From NCBI RefSeq assembly GCF_002159705.1, contig NZ_NFJD01000004.1:186001-250000 (forward strand): a stretch of 64,000 nucleotides of DNA, written 5' to 3'. This document shows, one piece after another, positions 1 to 9,500 of the stretch. Position 1 is the first letter of the stretch. Every line of letters starts with the position of its first letter. The position numbers and the translations under genes were made by a program. The notes below the pieces were generated by a model. That model worked only from the letters and a program-made list of their open reading frames with translations, was not told where the DNA came from and searched no databases. The DNA is from Elusimicrobium sp. An273 (GTDB lineage: Bacteria; Elusimicrobiota; Elusimicrobia; Elusimicrobiales; Elusimicrobiaceae).

Positions 1-285
1 CGGATGATACGCAAAATTTTTATGTGGGAAGCCATGGTGATTGCCGGGCTGGGCATTGTGCTGGGGCTGTTGCTGGCCTGCCTGCTGTGCTGGATTATCG
101 CCACGTTTAACATTGTGGAACTGCCCGGCGACATTTACTATTTAACCAAAGTGCCGGTGCGCATGCAGCTGTGGGATATTGTGGCCGTCATCGGCGGCAG
201 CTGCCTGATTTGCTTTGCGGCCGGGCTGTATCCGGCGGTGAAAGCGTCGCGCGTGCACCCCACGGACGCTATACGGTACGGATGA
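1..285 (+). CDS. Lol/MacB-type ABC transporter permease, C-terminal end (partial)
   Basis: This is the last 94 codons of a membrane permease; the reading frame is open at the left edge, so the true start lies outside the window. Two hydrophobic segments are visible, near residues 12-37 and 57-78. The closing stretch LYPAVKASRVHPTDAIRYG is the conserved cytoplasmic end of FtsX-domain permeases of the LolC/LolE/MacB type. A lolD-like ATPase gene starts one base after the stop. In a LolCDE system the permease and ATPase release lipoproteins from the inner membrane to LolA. LolC versus LolE cannot be told from this fragment, and a MacB-like exporter remains possible. Confidence 0.8.
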   Translation, partial: RMIRKIFMWEAMVIAGLGIVLGLLLACLLCWIIATFNIVELPGDIYYLTKVPVRMQLWDIVAVIGGSCLICFAAGLYPAVKASRVHPTDAIRYG

Positions 286-286
286 T

Positions 287-952
287 ATGATAAAACTGGA
301 ACATATAACCAAAATCTACGGTCAGGGCGACGAAAACCTCTGCGTGCTGGAAGACGTAACGCTTACCCTTCCGCGCGGCAAATTTACGGTGCTTTTGGGG
401 CCCAGCGGATCGGGAAAAAGCACGCTTCTAAATTTAATTGCCATGCTGGATAAGCCCACTTCCGGCACGATTTATCTGGACGGGCAGAACATTACCGCGC
501 TTAAAAGCGAAACCGCCCGCTCGGCCCTGCGGCTTAAAAAAATGGGTTTTGTTTTCCAATTTGACGGCCTGCTGCCCGAGTTTTCGCTTCTGGAAAATGT
601 AGACATGCCCGCTTTGATGCGCGGCCGTCCGGATCCTAAAAAGGCGCAGCAACTGCTGGAAAATCTGGGGCTGGGTGCCATCAGCCACAAGCTGCCGGCC
701 GATTTGTCCGGCGGCGAAAAACAGCGCGCCAGCATCGCACGCGCCCTGCGCAACGACCCGCCGCTCTTATTGGCGGACGAGCCCACCGGCAATTTGGACA
801 CCGCCCGCAAACAGCAGGTGTTTGAAGATTTTGCCCGCATGAGCCGCGAGCAAGGCCTTACGGTATTGATGGTAACGCACGACGTACACGCCGCGGATTA
901 CGCAGACGAGGTCTACACGCTGGAAAACCGGAAACTGGTAAAAACCAAATGA
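287..952 (+). CDS. lolD: ABC transporter ATP-binding protein, LolD type
   Basis: This 221-residue cytoplasmic ATPase is complete and of normal family length. It shows Walker A (GPSGSGKST, about residues 38-46), a Q-loop Gln at 91, the signature LSGGEKQR (140-147), Walker B LLLADEP (160-166) with catalytic Glu, and the switch His in VTHD (198). It matches the LolD/MacB/FtsE subgroup, and its position directly behind an FtsX-type permease supports a role in powering lipoprotein release toward the outer membrane. The coding sequence overlaps the following Sel1 gene by ATGA, so the genes are probably translationally coupled. A MacB-type substrate other than lipoproteins cannot be excluded. Confidence 0.88.
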   Translation: MIKLEHITKIYGQGDENLCVLEDVTLTLPRGKFTVLLGPSGSGKSTLLNLIAMLDKPTSGTIYLDGQNITALKSETARSALRLKKMGFVFQFDGLLPEFSLLENVDMPALMRGRPDPKKAQQLLENLGLGAISHKLPADLSGGEKQRASIARALRNDPPLLLADEPTGNLDTARKQQVFEDFARMSREQGLTVLMVTHDVHAADYADEVYTLENRKLVKTK

Positions 953-1878
953 AAAAACTATTGCTTTTGCTGCTTTTCCTCCCGCTCAGCGCCGCCGCCC
1001 TTTCGGACTGGGCTTACACCGACGCCGAACAGGAACAGCACAAACTGCGCCAAACGGCCGAAAAGCGGGCGTTTAAACAGGTAAAGGCCGAAGTAAAAGC
1101 CGGGTTTTCCGATTCTCTTGCGGATCTGGCCGATTTGTATTACAACGGCATCGGCACGAAACAGAATTATAAAAAAGCCTACAAATACTACCAACAAGCC
1201 GCGCAAAAAGGCGACGCATACGCCGCCTATTCCCAAGCTTTTATGCTGATGTACGGCCAAGGCGTAAAGAAAGACCCGCAGCTGGCATTTAACCAGTTGG
1301 AAACGCTCGCGCAAGAGGGTTCTTCCTGGGCGGCGCTGGAAATGTACCGTGCGTACCAAAACGGAAACGGCTGCCCCAAAGACCCCGTCCAAGCCCGCCA
1401 TTGGCTGGAAACAGCCGCCAATTACCGCCTGCCGGCGGCGTTGCTGTACTTGGGGATGGAAACACTGCCGGAAGATCCCGCACGCGGGTTCTTTTTGCTA
1501 AAAGAAGCGGCCGACTTGGAAAACGCCCGCGCCCAATACCTAACGGCCCGGTGCTACCGCGAAGGCACCGGCACCGCCGTTCATCCGCACCAAGCCTTTA
1601 ATTATATGCTCCTTGCCGCCAAACAGCACTACGGGCCGGCCCAATGGGAAATCGCGCAGTGGTACCGGCAGGGCTACGGCACGGAAAAGAGCCCGTACCA
1701 GGAATTTCGCTGGACGCGCTTGGCCGCCCAGGCAGGCGAAAAACCCGCCCAACAGCGCCTGGCACAAATGTACCAAGAGGGCATTGGCACGCCGGTGCAT
1801 AAAAAGTTAGCTCAAAAATGGGCGAAAGAAGCCCTTAAAAAAACCGAACAGGAGGCCTCTTATGGAACAGCTGATTGA
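949..1878 (+). CDS. exported Sel1-repeat protein
   Basis: A 309-residue protein with an N-terminal signal peptide (KK, then LLLLLLFLPL, likely cut after the SAAA region) followed by about seven Sel1-like repeats, recognisable by recurring motifs such as LYYNGIGTKQNY and CYREGTGTAVHP. Sel1 repeats are alpha-alpha superhelical protein-binding modules, so this is probably a periplasmic scaffold or adaptor. It starts inside the lolD stop and overlaps the next Sel1 gene by 17 bases, so all four left-edge genes look like one operon. No catalytic domain is visible. A role in envelope or lipoprotein handling is inferred only from position. Confidence 0.85.
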   Translation: MKKLLLLLLFLPLSAAALSDWAYTDAEQEQHKLRQTAEKRAFKQVKAEVKAGFSDSLADLADLYYNGIGTKQNYKKAYKYYQQAAQKGDAYAAYSQAFMLMYGQGVKKDPQLAFNQLETLAQEGSSWAALEMYRAYQNGNGCPKDPVQARHWLETAANYRLPAALLYLGMETLPEDPARGFFLLKEAADLENARAQYLTARCYREGTGTAVHPHQAFNYMLLAAKQHYGPAQWEIAQWYRQGYGTEKSPYQEFRWTRLAAQAGEKPAQQRLAQMYQEGIGTPVHKKLAQKWAKEALKKTEQEASYGTAD

Positions 1879-2485
1879 AACCCGCACCGGGTTAGCAATT
1901 ATTTTTATTTTGGCGCTGGCGCTCTTTTTTCTGCGCAAACATTCATATAACCCCTTTAAAAAAACGCTGGAAAAAGCCTCCGCCGGCGACCCGCAGGCCC
2001 AATTTGAAATGGGCCGCCTGTATTACCGCGGCAAACACGTCGCGCAGGATTTTGTGCAAGCCTTAAACTGGTTTGACACCGCCGCCAAAAACGGCAGTGT
2101 GCCCGCCATGAATGCCCTGGCCGGGATGTACCACGCCGGGCAAGGATGCGAAGAGCCCAACCCGCAAAAGACGTTTTCCTGGTATCAAACCGCCGCCCAC
2201 ACGGGCGATTTTGAAGCGCGGGTGAATTTGGCCGTGTGCTACCTAAACGGCATCGGCACCGAGAAAAACGAAGCAAAAGGATTTGAAGTAATGAAAGCCG
2301 CCGCCGACGAAAAAAGCCCCATCGCCCAAACGCTGACCGCGGACTTGTACGAACGGGGCCTGGGTACCGAGAAAAATGAAAAACTGGCCCTGCACTATTA
2401 TTTTTTGGCTTCCAAACAAGGCGAGCCCATGGCCAAACGGAAAATCAAAAAGCTGCAGGAAGAAGCCATGCGCCAGCTAAAATAA
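1862..2485 (+). CDS. membrane-anchored Sel1-repeat protein
   Basis: A 207-residue protein with one N-terminal transmembrane segment (about residues 11-23, no obvious cleavage site) and four to five Sel1 repeats (for example LYYRGKHVAQDF and CYLNGIGTEKNE). GGAGG lies just upstream of the ATG, inside the preceding gene's 3' end, which supports this start despite the 17-base overlap. It is the second Sel1 protein in a row, with the first secreted and this one tethered, so the two may be partners or diverged duplicates. A strong terminator follows 18 bases after the stop and closes the operon. Its specific function is unknown. Confidence 0.83.
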   Translation: MEQLIETRTGLAIIFILALALFFLRKHSYNPFKKTLEKASAGDPQAQFEMGRLYYRGKHVAQDFVQALNWFDTAAKNGSVPAMNALAGMYHAGQGCEEPNPQKTFSWYQTAAHTGDFEARVNLAVCYLNGIGTEKNEAKGFEVMKAAADEKSPIAQTLTADLYERGLGTEKNEKLALHYYFLASKQGEPMAKRKIKKLQEEAMRQLK

Positions 2486-2503
2486 TTTACCTTCCGCCCG
2501 TTA

Positions 2504-2533
2504 AAAAGGCCGCTCCTTACGGGGCGGCCTTTT
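2504..2533 (+). terminator. Rho-independent terminator
   Basis: A perfect ten-base stem AAAAGGCCGC / GCGGCCTTTT closes a short loop. It ends the Sel1/Lol operon and, because both flanks are A/T runs, can also serve the converging GH57 gene. Confidence 0.85.
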
Positions 2534-2551
2534 GACAAACAAACAAGCTCT

Positions 2552-4921
2552 TTACAGCGCAATTTTAAGCTTCCGCGCCAACGCCCGCAGAATATCTTTC
2601 TTTTTGGCTTCTTCCCCCAGCGCCCGCAGCCCAAAAAAGACAAATTCCTGGGCGCGCACGGCATCGGGTTCGAATCCGAAAATTTCGGCGTAGTTCAAAA
2701 ACTCCACCAGTTTCAGGGCGCAGGCCGTATCCGAAGGATTGCGCGCAAAAGCAAAAGCCAGCCGTTCCAGTTTCTCGCTTACGGCCTCGCGCACTGGGCC
2801 TTTGGAAACGTCCAGCCCCAGCGTTTTGACGTCTTCCATCAGTTCTTCTATTTCGTTGACGTTTACGTCCGCCGCGCGGAATTCCGCTTTCAAATCGTTG
2901 GAAAGCACAAACTCCGCCACCGTCAAAAACGGCTTGGGGATCGGCGCGCCGATTAACTGCAGGCCGCGCACCACCGGGTATTGGTCTTCAAATACTTTCG
3001 TAAATTTTTGGTCGGTTTCCTCGTCCATTTTCCGCAGTACCAAATCCACCACTTTGCGCCGTACGTCCAAAAACATGGATGACAGCGGATACTGCTTGGG
3101 AAAAGAACGGCGGATCAGCGCCGCGCAGTCTTCATATTTGGCGGCCTGAAAAAGTTCTTCCAATTGGCCGAATACGGCCCCGCGGTCCAGGGTGCCTTCC
3201 GTGCCGGCCGCGCATAAAAAGTCCGTCGCTCCGTGCTGAAAAACGGCGAAATGCATTTTCCGCTCCAACAGCGTGGTGCGGGATTTAAGGGTAATGTCCC
3301 CAAAGCACAAGTGAAACCCCGGCGCAGCAAGCTTTTTGGGGGCGTAGGCCAATACGTCGCATTCATAGGCTTTTTGCGGGTTTACCGTATCGTCTGCCAA
3401 AAGCGAGACGACGTGCTCCAGCGCAATTTTTTCAATCGGCATTACCTGCGGTTTTACATACCGTTCATATACCACGGCGCCGTTTTTAAGTTCTTTTAAA
3501 TTGCTGGGCGCGGCGGAGAGTTTCTCTACAAACGCCGGCTCCAAATCCACCCCGCTGATCGCCCGGTTTAATTCTATCGCCCGCGCGGCATACTGCATAA
3601 TCTGCACCGTTTCAATGCCGCTTATCTCGTCAAAGAACCACCCACAGCTGGTATACATCAGCATGGCGTTGCGCTGCATTTCCAGCAGGCATAGCGCGGT
3701 GGGGCGGTCGTTCCAGGCTTTTTCCGTGGCGTGTTTTAAGAAAAAGCGGTGCTGGGCGTCCAGCGAGCGGTCTAGCACCAAATCGATATAATCGTTGCGC
3801 GCGTCCCACGGGTTTTTGAAATACTGGGAGCCGACGGTCTCAAACGTTTTAATCATTTCGTCGCGCACAAAATCCAACGCTTGGCGCAGCGGCCCGCGCC
3901 ATTTTTGGTGCCAGCCCGGTTTCATGCCGGAATTGCACCCGCAGTCGGCCCGCCAGCGCTCCACCCCGTGAAAACAGCTCCACGAGGAATTTTCCACAAT
4001 CTGCGCTTCGTACAGCGGCGGATGTTTGGCCAAAAATTCGCCGTACACCGTCAGTTCCACGTCCGGCGTTTCTTCCACTTTTTTAAGGCAATATGCCAGC
4101 GCCATTTCGGCAAATTTCTGGTGGTGGCCGTAGGTTTCCCCGTCGGTAGCGATGTGCATCAGCTGGGGCTCGCCGCCCGCGTTGTAGGTGCCCAGCAGGC
4201 GGGCGGCAAATTTCTCGCCCGAGGAAAGCGTATCGGAAAACGCAATCCCCTGCGAAATGGGCCCGTCATAAAAGAAAAGCGCAATGTTCCTGCCGCTGGG
4301 CAAATTGCAGCGGTAGGCGCGTTTGGGGTCTACCCCGGCGCCGACCTCCTGCCATTTTTCTTCCCCTATTTTGCGGATCCGCTTGCATTGCCCCGGCGCC
4401 AAAATTACAAATTTCATCCCTTCCGCGGCCAATACTTCCAGCGTTTCGGTATTGCAGGCCGTTTCCGCCAGCCAGATGGCTTCGGGCTTGCGGCCAAAGC
4501 GTTTTTCAAAATCGGCAATGCCCCATTTGACTTGGGTTTCTTTGTCGCGCGCGTTGGCCAGCGGCAAAATCATATGGTTGTACACCTGGGCAATGGCGCC
4601 GCCGTGGCCGCCGAAGCGTTCGCGGCTGAGTTTATCGGCCTCCAACACGGACTGGTACACTTCGGGCTCGTTTTTTTCCATCCACGAAAGAAGCGTGGGC
4701 CCAAAGTTAAAACTGATGTGGGCGTAATTGTTGGCTAAATCAATCAGGTTTTTATTTCCGTCCAGCAGCCGCGCCAGGGCGTTGGGAGAGTAGCATTCCG
4801 CACAAATACGGCTGTTCCAATCGTGAAACGGGGCCGCACTGTCCTGCTGTTCAATTTCTTCCAACCAGGCGTTTTCGCGCGGGGGCTGGTAAAAGTGTCC
4901 GTGTATGCAAAGATATTTCAT
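2552..4921 (-). CDS. GH57-family protein with DUF3536 domain
   Basis: A 789-residue cytoplasmic protein. The N-terminal half is a glycoside hydrolase family 57 domain: HGHFYQPPRENAW near residue 7, the nucleophile-type motif WLAETACN with Glu about 153, and ATDGETYGHH with Asp about 260. Both catalytic acids expected in GH57 are therefore present. The C-terminal half matches DUF3536. GH57 enzymes include alpha-amylases, branching enzymes and 4-alpha-glucanotransferases, so a role in glycogen or maltodextrin metabolism together with the phosphorylase at 30598 is plausible. I start at MKYLCIHG rather than 12 codons upstream because the conserved domain begins there. No Shine-Dalgarno sequence is present, and TATAAA lies seven bases before the ATG, which suggests a leaderless mRNA. 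Confidence 0.82.
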   Translation of the reverse strand: MKYLCIHGHFYQPPRENAWLEEIEQQDSAAPFHDWNSRICAECYSPNALARLLDGNKNLIDLANNYAHISFNFGPTLLSWMEKNEPEVYQSVLEADKLSRERFGGHGGAIAQVYNHMILPLANARDKETQVKWGIADFEKRFGRKPEAIWLAETACNTETLEVLAAEGMKFVILAPGQCKRIRKIGEEKWQEVGAGVDPKRAYRCNLPSGRNIALFFYDGPISQGIAFSDTLSSGEKFAARLLGTYNAGGEPQLMHIATDGETYGHHQKFAEMALAYCLKKVEETPDVELTVYGEFLAKHPPLYEAQIVENSSWSCFHGVERWRADCGCNSGMKPGWHQKWRGPLRQALDFVRDEMIKTFETVGSQYFKNPWDARNDYIDLVLDRSLDAQHRFFLKHATEKAWNDRPTALCLLEMQRNAMLMYTSCGWFFDEISGIETVQIMQYAARAIELNRAISGVDLEPAFVEKLSAAPSNLKELKNGAVVYERYVKPQVMPIEKIALEHVVSLLADDTVNPQKAYECDVLAYAPKKLAAPGFHLCFGDITLKSRTTLLERKMHFAVFQHGATDFLCAAGTEGTLDRGAVFGQLEELFQAAKYEDCAALIRRSFPKQYPLSSMFLDVRRKVVDLVLRKMDEETDQKFTKVFEDQYPVVRGLQLIGAPIPKPFLTVAEFVLSNDLKAEFRAADVNVNEIEELMEDVKTLGLDVSKGPVREAVSEKLERLAFAFARNPSDTACALKLVEFLNYAEIFGFEPDAVRAQEFVFFGLRALGEEAKKKDILRALARKLKIAL

Positions 4922-4928
4922 ATATATA

Positions 4929-4934
4929 TTTATA
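4929..4934 (-). promoter_or_regulatory. -10 box TATAAA seven bases before the GH57 start
   Basis: On the minus strand TATAAA is followed by seven bases of alternating TA and then the ATG. Transcription beginning the usual 6-8 bases downstream would start at or next to the initiation codon. No ribosome binding site is present. Confidence 0.45.
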
Positions 4935-4981
4935 GCAATTAATGCTAAAATATGCACAACCCCGGGCCGCCCGAAGAGGGC

Positions 4982-5009
4982 TTGACGTCCGCCCGGACGC
5001 GGTTATACT
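4982..5009 (+). promoter_or_regulatory. sigma-70 type promoter of the phoH gene
   Basis: TTGACG, a 16-base spacer and TATACT form the clearest housekeeping promoter in the window. The leader of about 38 bases carries AAGGGG eight bases before the chosen ATG. Confidence 0.6.
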
Positions 5010-5053
5010 ATAAACAGACCCACAAAAACGTTCTGCTCAGAAGGGGTATACTT

Positions 5054-6379
5054 ATGAAAAAAACATTTATTTTGGATACAAACGTCCTATTGCACGACGT
5101 AAACTGCCTGCATGCGTTTGAGGATAACGACATTATTATCCCGATGGCCGTCATTGAAGAATTGGACGCGTTTAAAAGCGAAGGCGACACCCGCGGCAAA
5201 AACGCCCGCATGGTTTCCCGCACGCTTGATGAAATGCGCAAGCAAGGCCGTTTGAACGAAGGGGTAAAATTGCCGAAAGGCGGCATTTTAAAAATTGAGT
5301 TGGATAAGCCCAATGCCCTGCCGCAGTCGCTGGCGTTTAATAAGGCGGACAATTCTATTTTAAACATTGCCTATACCCTAAGCAAAAAAGAAGGTTCGTA
5401 CAAAAAGAACGCCGCCCCCGTGATTGTGGTCACCAAAGACATCAACATGCGCCTAAAAGCCGAGGCGTTGGGCCTCTCGGCGCAGGATTACACGTCCGAC
5501 AAAGTGAATGTGGACGAACTCTACACCGGCGTGGCGGAAATGGAAGTATCCCCCGAGCAGATTGACGCGTTCTACCGCGACAAAAAACTGCCGGTGGATC
5601 CCAACGTCTATTTTCCCAATGAGTTTATTATTTTAAAATCGTCGGACGGGAGCAAAAAGTCCGCCATTGGGCGCGTGTCCAACGGGGCGGAATTTGTGCT
5701 GCGCCCGCTTTCTTCGCAGGAACCGGTGGCGTGGGGCATTAAACCGCTGAACAAAGAACAGCGCTTTGCCATGGAACTGTTGCTAGACGACAGTTTGGAT
5801 ATCGTTACCTTGGTGGGTACCGCCGGCACGGGCAAAACCTTAATCACGCTGGCTACCGGCCTGCAGCGCACCATGGACGAAAACGCCTACCGCCGCCTGG
5901 TGGTGTGCCGCTCCATCGTGCCGGTAGGCAAAGACATCGGCTTCCTGCCCGGCACCAAGGAAGAAAAACTGGAAGCGTGGATGGGCGCTATTTACGACAA
6001 CCTGGCCTTCTTGGCAGACCGCAAAAACCCGGACGAAGGCGAAGAAAAAGCCCATTATTTGTTGGACAGCGGCAAAATTGAAATCGCCTCTGTTACCCAC
6101 ATGCGCGGCCGCTCGCTGCCCGGCCAATATATGATTGTAGACGACGCGCAAAACCTCACCCCGCACGAAATGAAAACCATTCTTACCCGCGCGGGCGAGG
6201 GCACCAAAGTGGTCGTAACCGGCGACCCGTACCAGATTGATACGCCGTATTTGGACGTGGAATCCAACGGGCTGACCTATCTGGTAGACCGCTTGAAAGG
6301 CCAAAAAAGCCACGGGCACATCACGTTTACCAAAACGGAACGCAGCCATCTGGCGGATTTGGCTTCCAAATTGTTATAG
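5054..6379 (+). CDS. PIN-PhoH family ATPase/ribonuclease
   Basis: A 441-residue cytoplasmic protein with an N-terminal PIN nuclease domain (FILDTNVLLHD, Asp8, then the acidic pair in IEELDAF near 35-38) and a C-terminal PhoH P-loop domain with Walker A VGTAGTGKT (about 254-262) and Walker B YMIVDDAQN (about 359-366). This fused architecture resembles YlaK/PhoH2 proteins, reported as RNA helicase-nucleases. The start is MKKTFILD, which has AAGGGG at a good distance. An upstream ATG in the same frame would add 34 residues unlike the family and lacks a ribosome binding site. It stands alone, divergent from the GH57 gene, with its own promoter and terminator. Confidence 0.9.
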   Translation: MKKTFILDTNVLLHDVNCLHAFEDNDIIIPMAVIEELDAFKSEGDTRGKNARMVSRTLDEMRKQGRLNEGVKLPKGGILKIELDKPNALPQSLAFNKADNSILNIAYTLSKKEGSYKKNAAPVIVVTKDINMRLKAEALGLSAQDYTSDKVNVDELYTGVAEMEVSPEQIDAFYRDKKLPVDPNVYFPNEFIILKSSDGSKKSAIGRVSNGAEFVLRPLSSQEPVAWGIKPLNKEQRFAMELLLDDSLDIVTLVGTAGTGKTLITLATGLQRTMDENAYRRLVVCRSIVPVGKDIGFLPGTKEEKLEAWMGAIYDNLAFLADRKNPDEGEEKAHYLLDSGKIEIASVTHMRGRSLPGQYMIVDDAQNLTPHEMKTILTRAGEGTKVVVTGDPYQIDTPYLDVESNGLTYLVDRLKGQKSHGHITFTKTERSHLADLASKLL

Positions 6380-6400
6380 CCGTATTTGTGATCCGTTGCA

Positions 6401-6427
6401 GGGCCTACCCGGCGGGTAGGCCCTTTT
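6401..6427 (+). terminator. Rho-independent terminator of phoH
   Basis: GGGCCTACCC and GGGTAGGCCC form a perfect ten-base stem with a three-base loop followed by TTTT. Confidence 0.85.
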
Positions 6428-6477
6428 GCTCCGAAGGCCTAGGCCTTTTGGCCTCTGGAAAAACCATCCAAAAACGG

Positions 6478-6483
6478 TACAAT
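6478..6483 (+). promoter_or_regulatory. -10 box TACAAT of the 1245-residue protein gene
   Basis: TACAAT lies 39 bases before the ATG, leaving a leader with a good ribosome binding site (AGAGGAGAA). No convincing -35 box is seen. The same TACAAT form recurs upstream of several genes here. Confidence 0.4.
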
Positions 6484-6522
6484 ATACATAAGTAAAGCTA
6501 TATCGTTTTAGAGGAGAACTTT

Positions 6523-9500
6523 ATGCAATCTTTTCTGTGCCGTGTAATGGCGTTGGTCTTTTTATTTAACTGCATGCTGCCGGCCCCGGGCGCGTGGGCG
6601 CAGCCGAGAGTGTCGTCTGATCAAATTCGCCAGCATGTAGACCAATTCGTCACTGAGTACTTGGAAAGCAGCGTGGCGGCCGCTTCCGAAGAGCTGCAGT
6701 ATGCCCAAACGCCTGCGGAAATAGCAACTGCCATTACCAAATTGCACAAAGCGGTAGAAGAGAGAGCCGCCGCCAAAAAGCAGGAAGAGGCCAAACGCCA
6801 AAAACTGAAGGAATCTCTCGTGGCTCCGCGTTCCTCTACTTACGTGGCCCCCCCGGTTAATCCGTACAAAGTTTTCAAATCGCTCAATCAAAACGAAGTG
6901 CTGCAAAAACTGGCCAAGGATGAACTGACGGTGGATGACATGATTAATTATATCGATCCGTTTGAACCGGCTGATTACAACCTTCAAAACCTCATCTACG
7001 CCAGCGAGGTGCTGGGCAACTCCATTGACGCCGTACTGGTGCAGCCGGATGAATTAGTCATCAGTCAAATGAACGGGCTCATCTTGTTTGCCCAACTGCG
7101 CGTGCTGTACCGCCTGGAAAAATTATCCAAAAAAGCGCCCGCCTCTATCTACGACGCCATGGCGCTGGGTTCTTTGCGCATTACGTTATGGAAACTGCAT
7201 AACTTTTACGTGCAAACCGGGCAGGAAGACCCCCTCTTGGCTCCGGAAATCGGAGATCCTTTGTCCAACAGCTCCATTCCGGCACCGCAATTCAACCGCG
7301 AATTGCCTTGGATTGTCATGAACTCTTGGACCCAACGGGAGATTCCCTTCCAGCTGCCGCCGGATATTTATCAGCAAATCAACCATCAATTCTTAACGGA
7401 ACTCAGCACGATTAAATCGCACAACCCCAAAGAAGGCAGTGCTGAATATCAGGTGATGCTGTCCCTGGCGGACTACGCCACCGTATACGCCATGCTGGAA
7501 GATCCGTCCCAAATTACCCCTTTAGTCAAACTGTTTGATGAGGGGCCGAAACGCTCCATGAGAGGAAAAGTTGTCCCCGGTAAATTCCAGCAGCCTTACA
7601 GCCCGGTGCTTAATGACATTTTTACCTCCGTATATGAGAGCGTCAAATACTTAGTGTCGGATTCGGCCGTCTGGTCGCAAATCATCTTTATGCTCAAAGA
7701 TTTTTCCGACCCGGCCCAATACTCCCTGCCGACCAACATCTTTGCCTTGGAAGCGGCCAGCTTGATGTACAGCCAAAGCCAAAACTGCCAAGCGGCAGCG
7801 GGTGCTGCGGCGGCGGATTATCCCGTGTTTCTGCGCTGCAACAGCGGCAACATGCAAAATGATACGCTGCGCCCCTTGTTTGCCCAGCGCACCGCCGACT
7901 TGTATGCGCCGCTGACCCGCACGCACTATTTAGGAATTGAAGACTATGGGCTTGATTCCCAACAAATGCAAATGCTGGCAGACAAATTGGCCTTTATCTA
8001 CAACGGATTTGCCAATGATGAGCTGAAATGGGATTATTCCCGCCCGCGTATGAAAGGCAGCTACGTCTTGGATAAAGGAGAGGATGGAAAATCGCTGATT
8101 TTAAACGACAAAAATTCTGTCCCGCGCTTGGTGCCGATTAACCGCGGCCACCAATTCCAATTGCCGGACGGATCGCTGAAAACCATCAGCGGCTTTGCCC
8201 GCATGTCCGACGGGACGTGGGTGGAAATGCAGCTTAAAAACGGATTAAACGCCAAAAAAGCATCCGATGAAGCAAACGCCAAGTTCTTTTGGTTTGTCGG
8301 AAACGCCATTTTCTGGATTTACGGCGGCGAGGTACTTACCTTCATCGGTACCGCCTACCGCACCACCAAAGGCGCCATGCTGGCCCTGCCCAAAGCGTTA
8401 AAAGCTGCGGCTCAAGCCAACAAAGGCCGCCGCGCGCTGAGCTTTGGCGTAGAAATTCAAAAGGGCGTGCGCTTTGCCAATTTGGCCAAAACGTTAAAGA
8501 AAAACGCTGTCACTTTGCAAGTGGAACGCATAACGGAAAAAACCGTTAAAGGCTCCCAAAAACGCATGCCGGCTCCCCAATCTTATACCCCGGCCATGGA
8601 GTCCAATTTTAAAACCATTACCACCCAACACGCTTTGGAAGGGAAGTATTCCAAATGGAATCCCAAACGCTGGGTCGGCAAAGAACCGGCGCCCATTACC
8701 CGTTTCTCCTTTGAGCAACCTATCCCCGGATTTGGCGGGGTTCGGCAAGGAACCGTAGAGGTAACGGGCACCTCGTTGGATAAGGGCGTGCGCAGCTGGG
8801 ATGATTGGCGCAAACTGCGCAGCAGTTTCCGTCCGCTGGACGTTCCGCCTCCGAACACTTCCACAGAGGCGCTTTCCACCTTTACGAGAGGTTTCCGATC
8901 TTCCGCGGATCCGAAGGCCATCGTTTTTCCGCGGTTCTACGATTACACCACACGCAAAGGATTGATACAGGAACTGCTCTTAACCAATGCTATTACCAAG
9001 GCCGCAAAAGGTGGAGCCTTCAATGCCTGGGTACCGATTAAAACCCCCGTTTTTGAAGGAACGGCCGGCACGGCCAGCGGCGAAACGGTAACGTGGTGGA
9101 ACGTCACCCGCTTAGGGGCGCCCGGCAATGAATTGGCGGCAGGATTTAACCACATTGTGTTAACGCCGGCCATTGGCGGCAAGGCGGCCCGCATCACGTC
9201 AATTGACCCGACCAAACTGAAAAATGCCATTGAAATTCCCCTGCAGCGAGTAACCAGCAATACCTGGCAGCCGACGGTCATCCACCATTATTTCAACGAG
9301 GTCGAGCGCACCGGCATCGGCAAATACTTATTGCCTAAATATGTGCCCAATGCCAATTATTGGCAGACGGCAAAATCCAACTGGCGTTTTGCTTTGCCGG
9401 TTCTCAAAAATACTGCTTCCAACACCCGTTTCTGGCAGGGGCTGGTAGGCAATATGGTGTTCTTCGGGACATGGGCGGGCTTGGATATGGTTACTTATCC

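Noticed and set aside
3881-4738. 285-codon open frame on the plus strand inside the GH57 gene
   Set aside because: It is antisense to a conserved catalytic domain, has no ribosome binding site and shows no protein-like motif; high GC of the third codon position on the other strand creates it.
6435-6448. Perfect palindrome AAGGCCTAGGCCTT after the phoH terminator
   Set aside because: Too short for a stable terminator and without a T run of its own; it could be chance or a secondary part of the terminator region.
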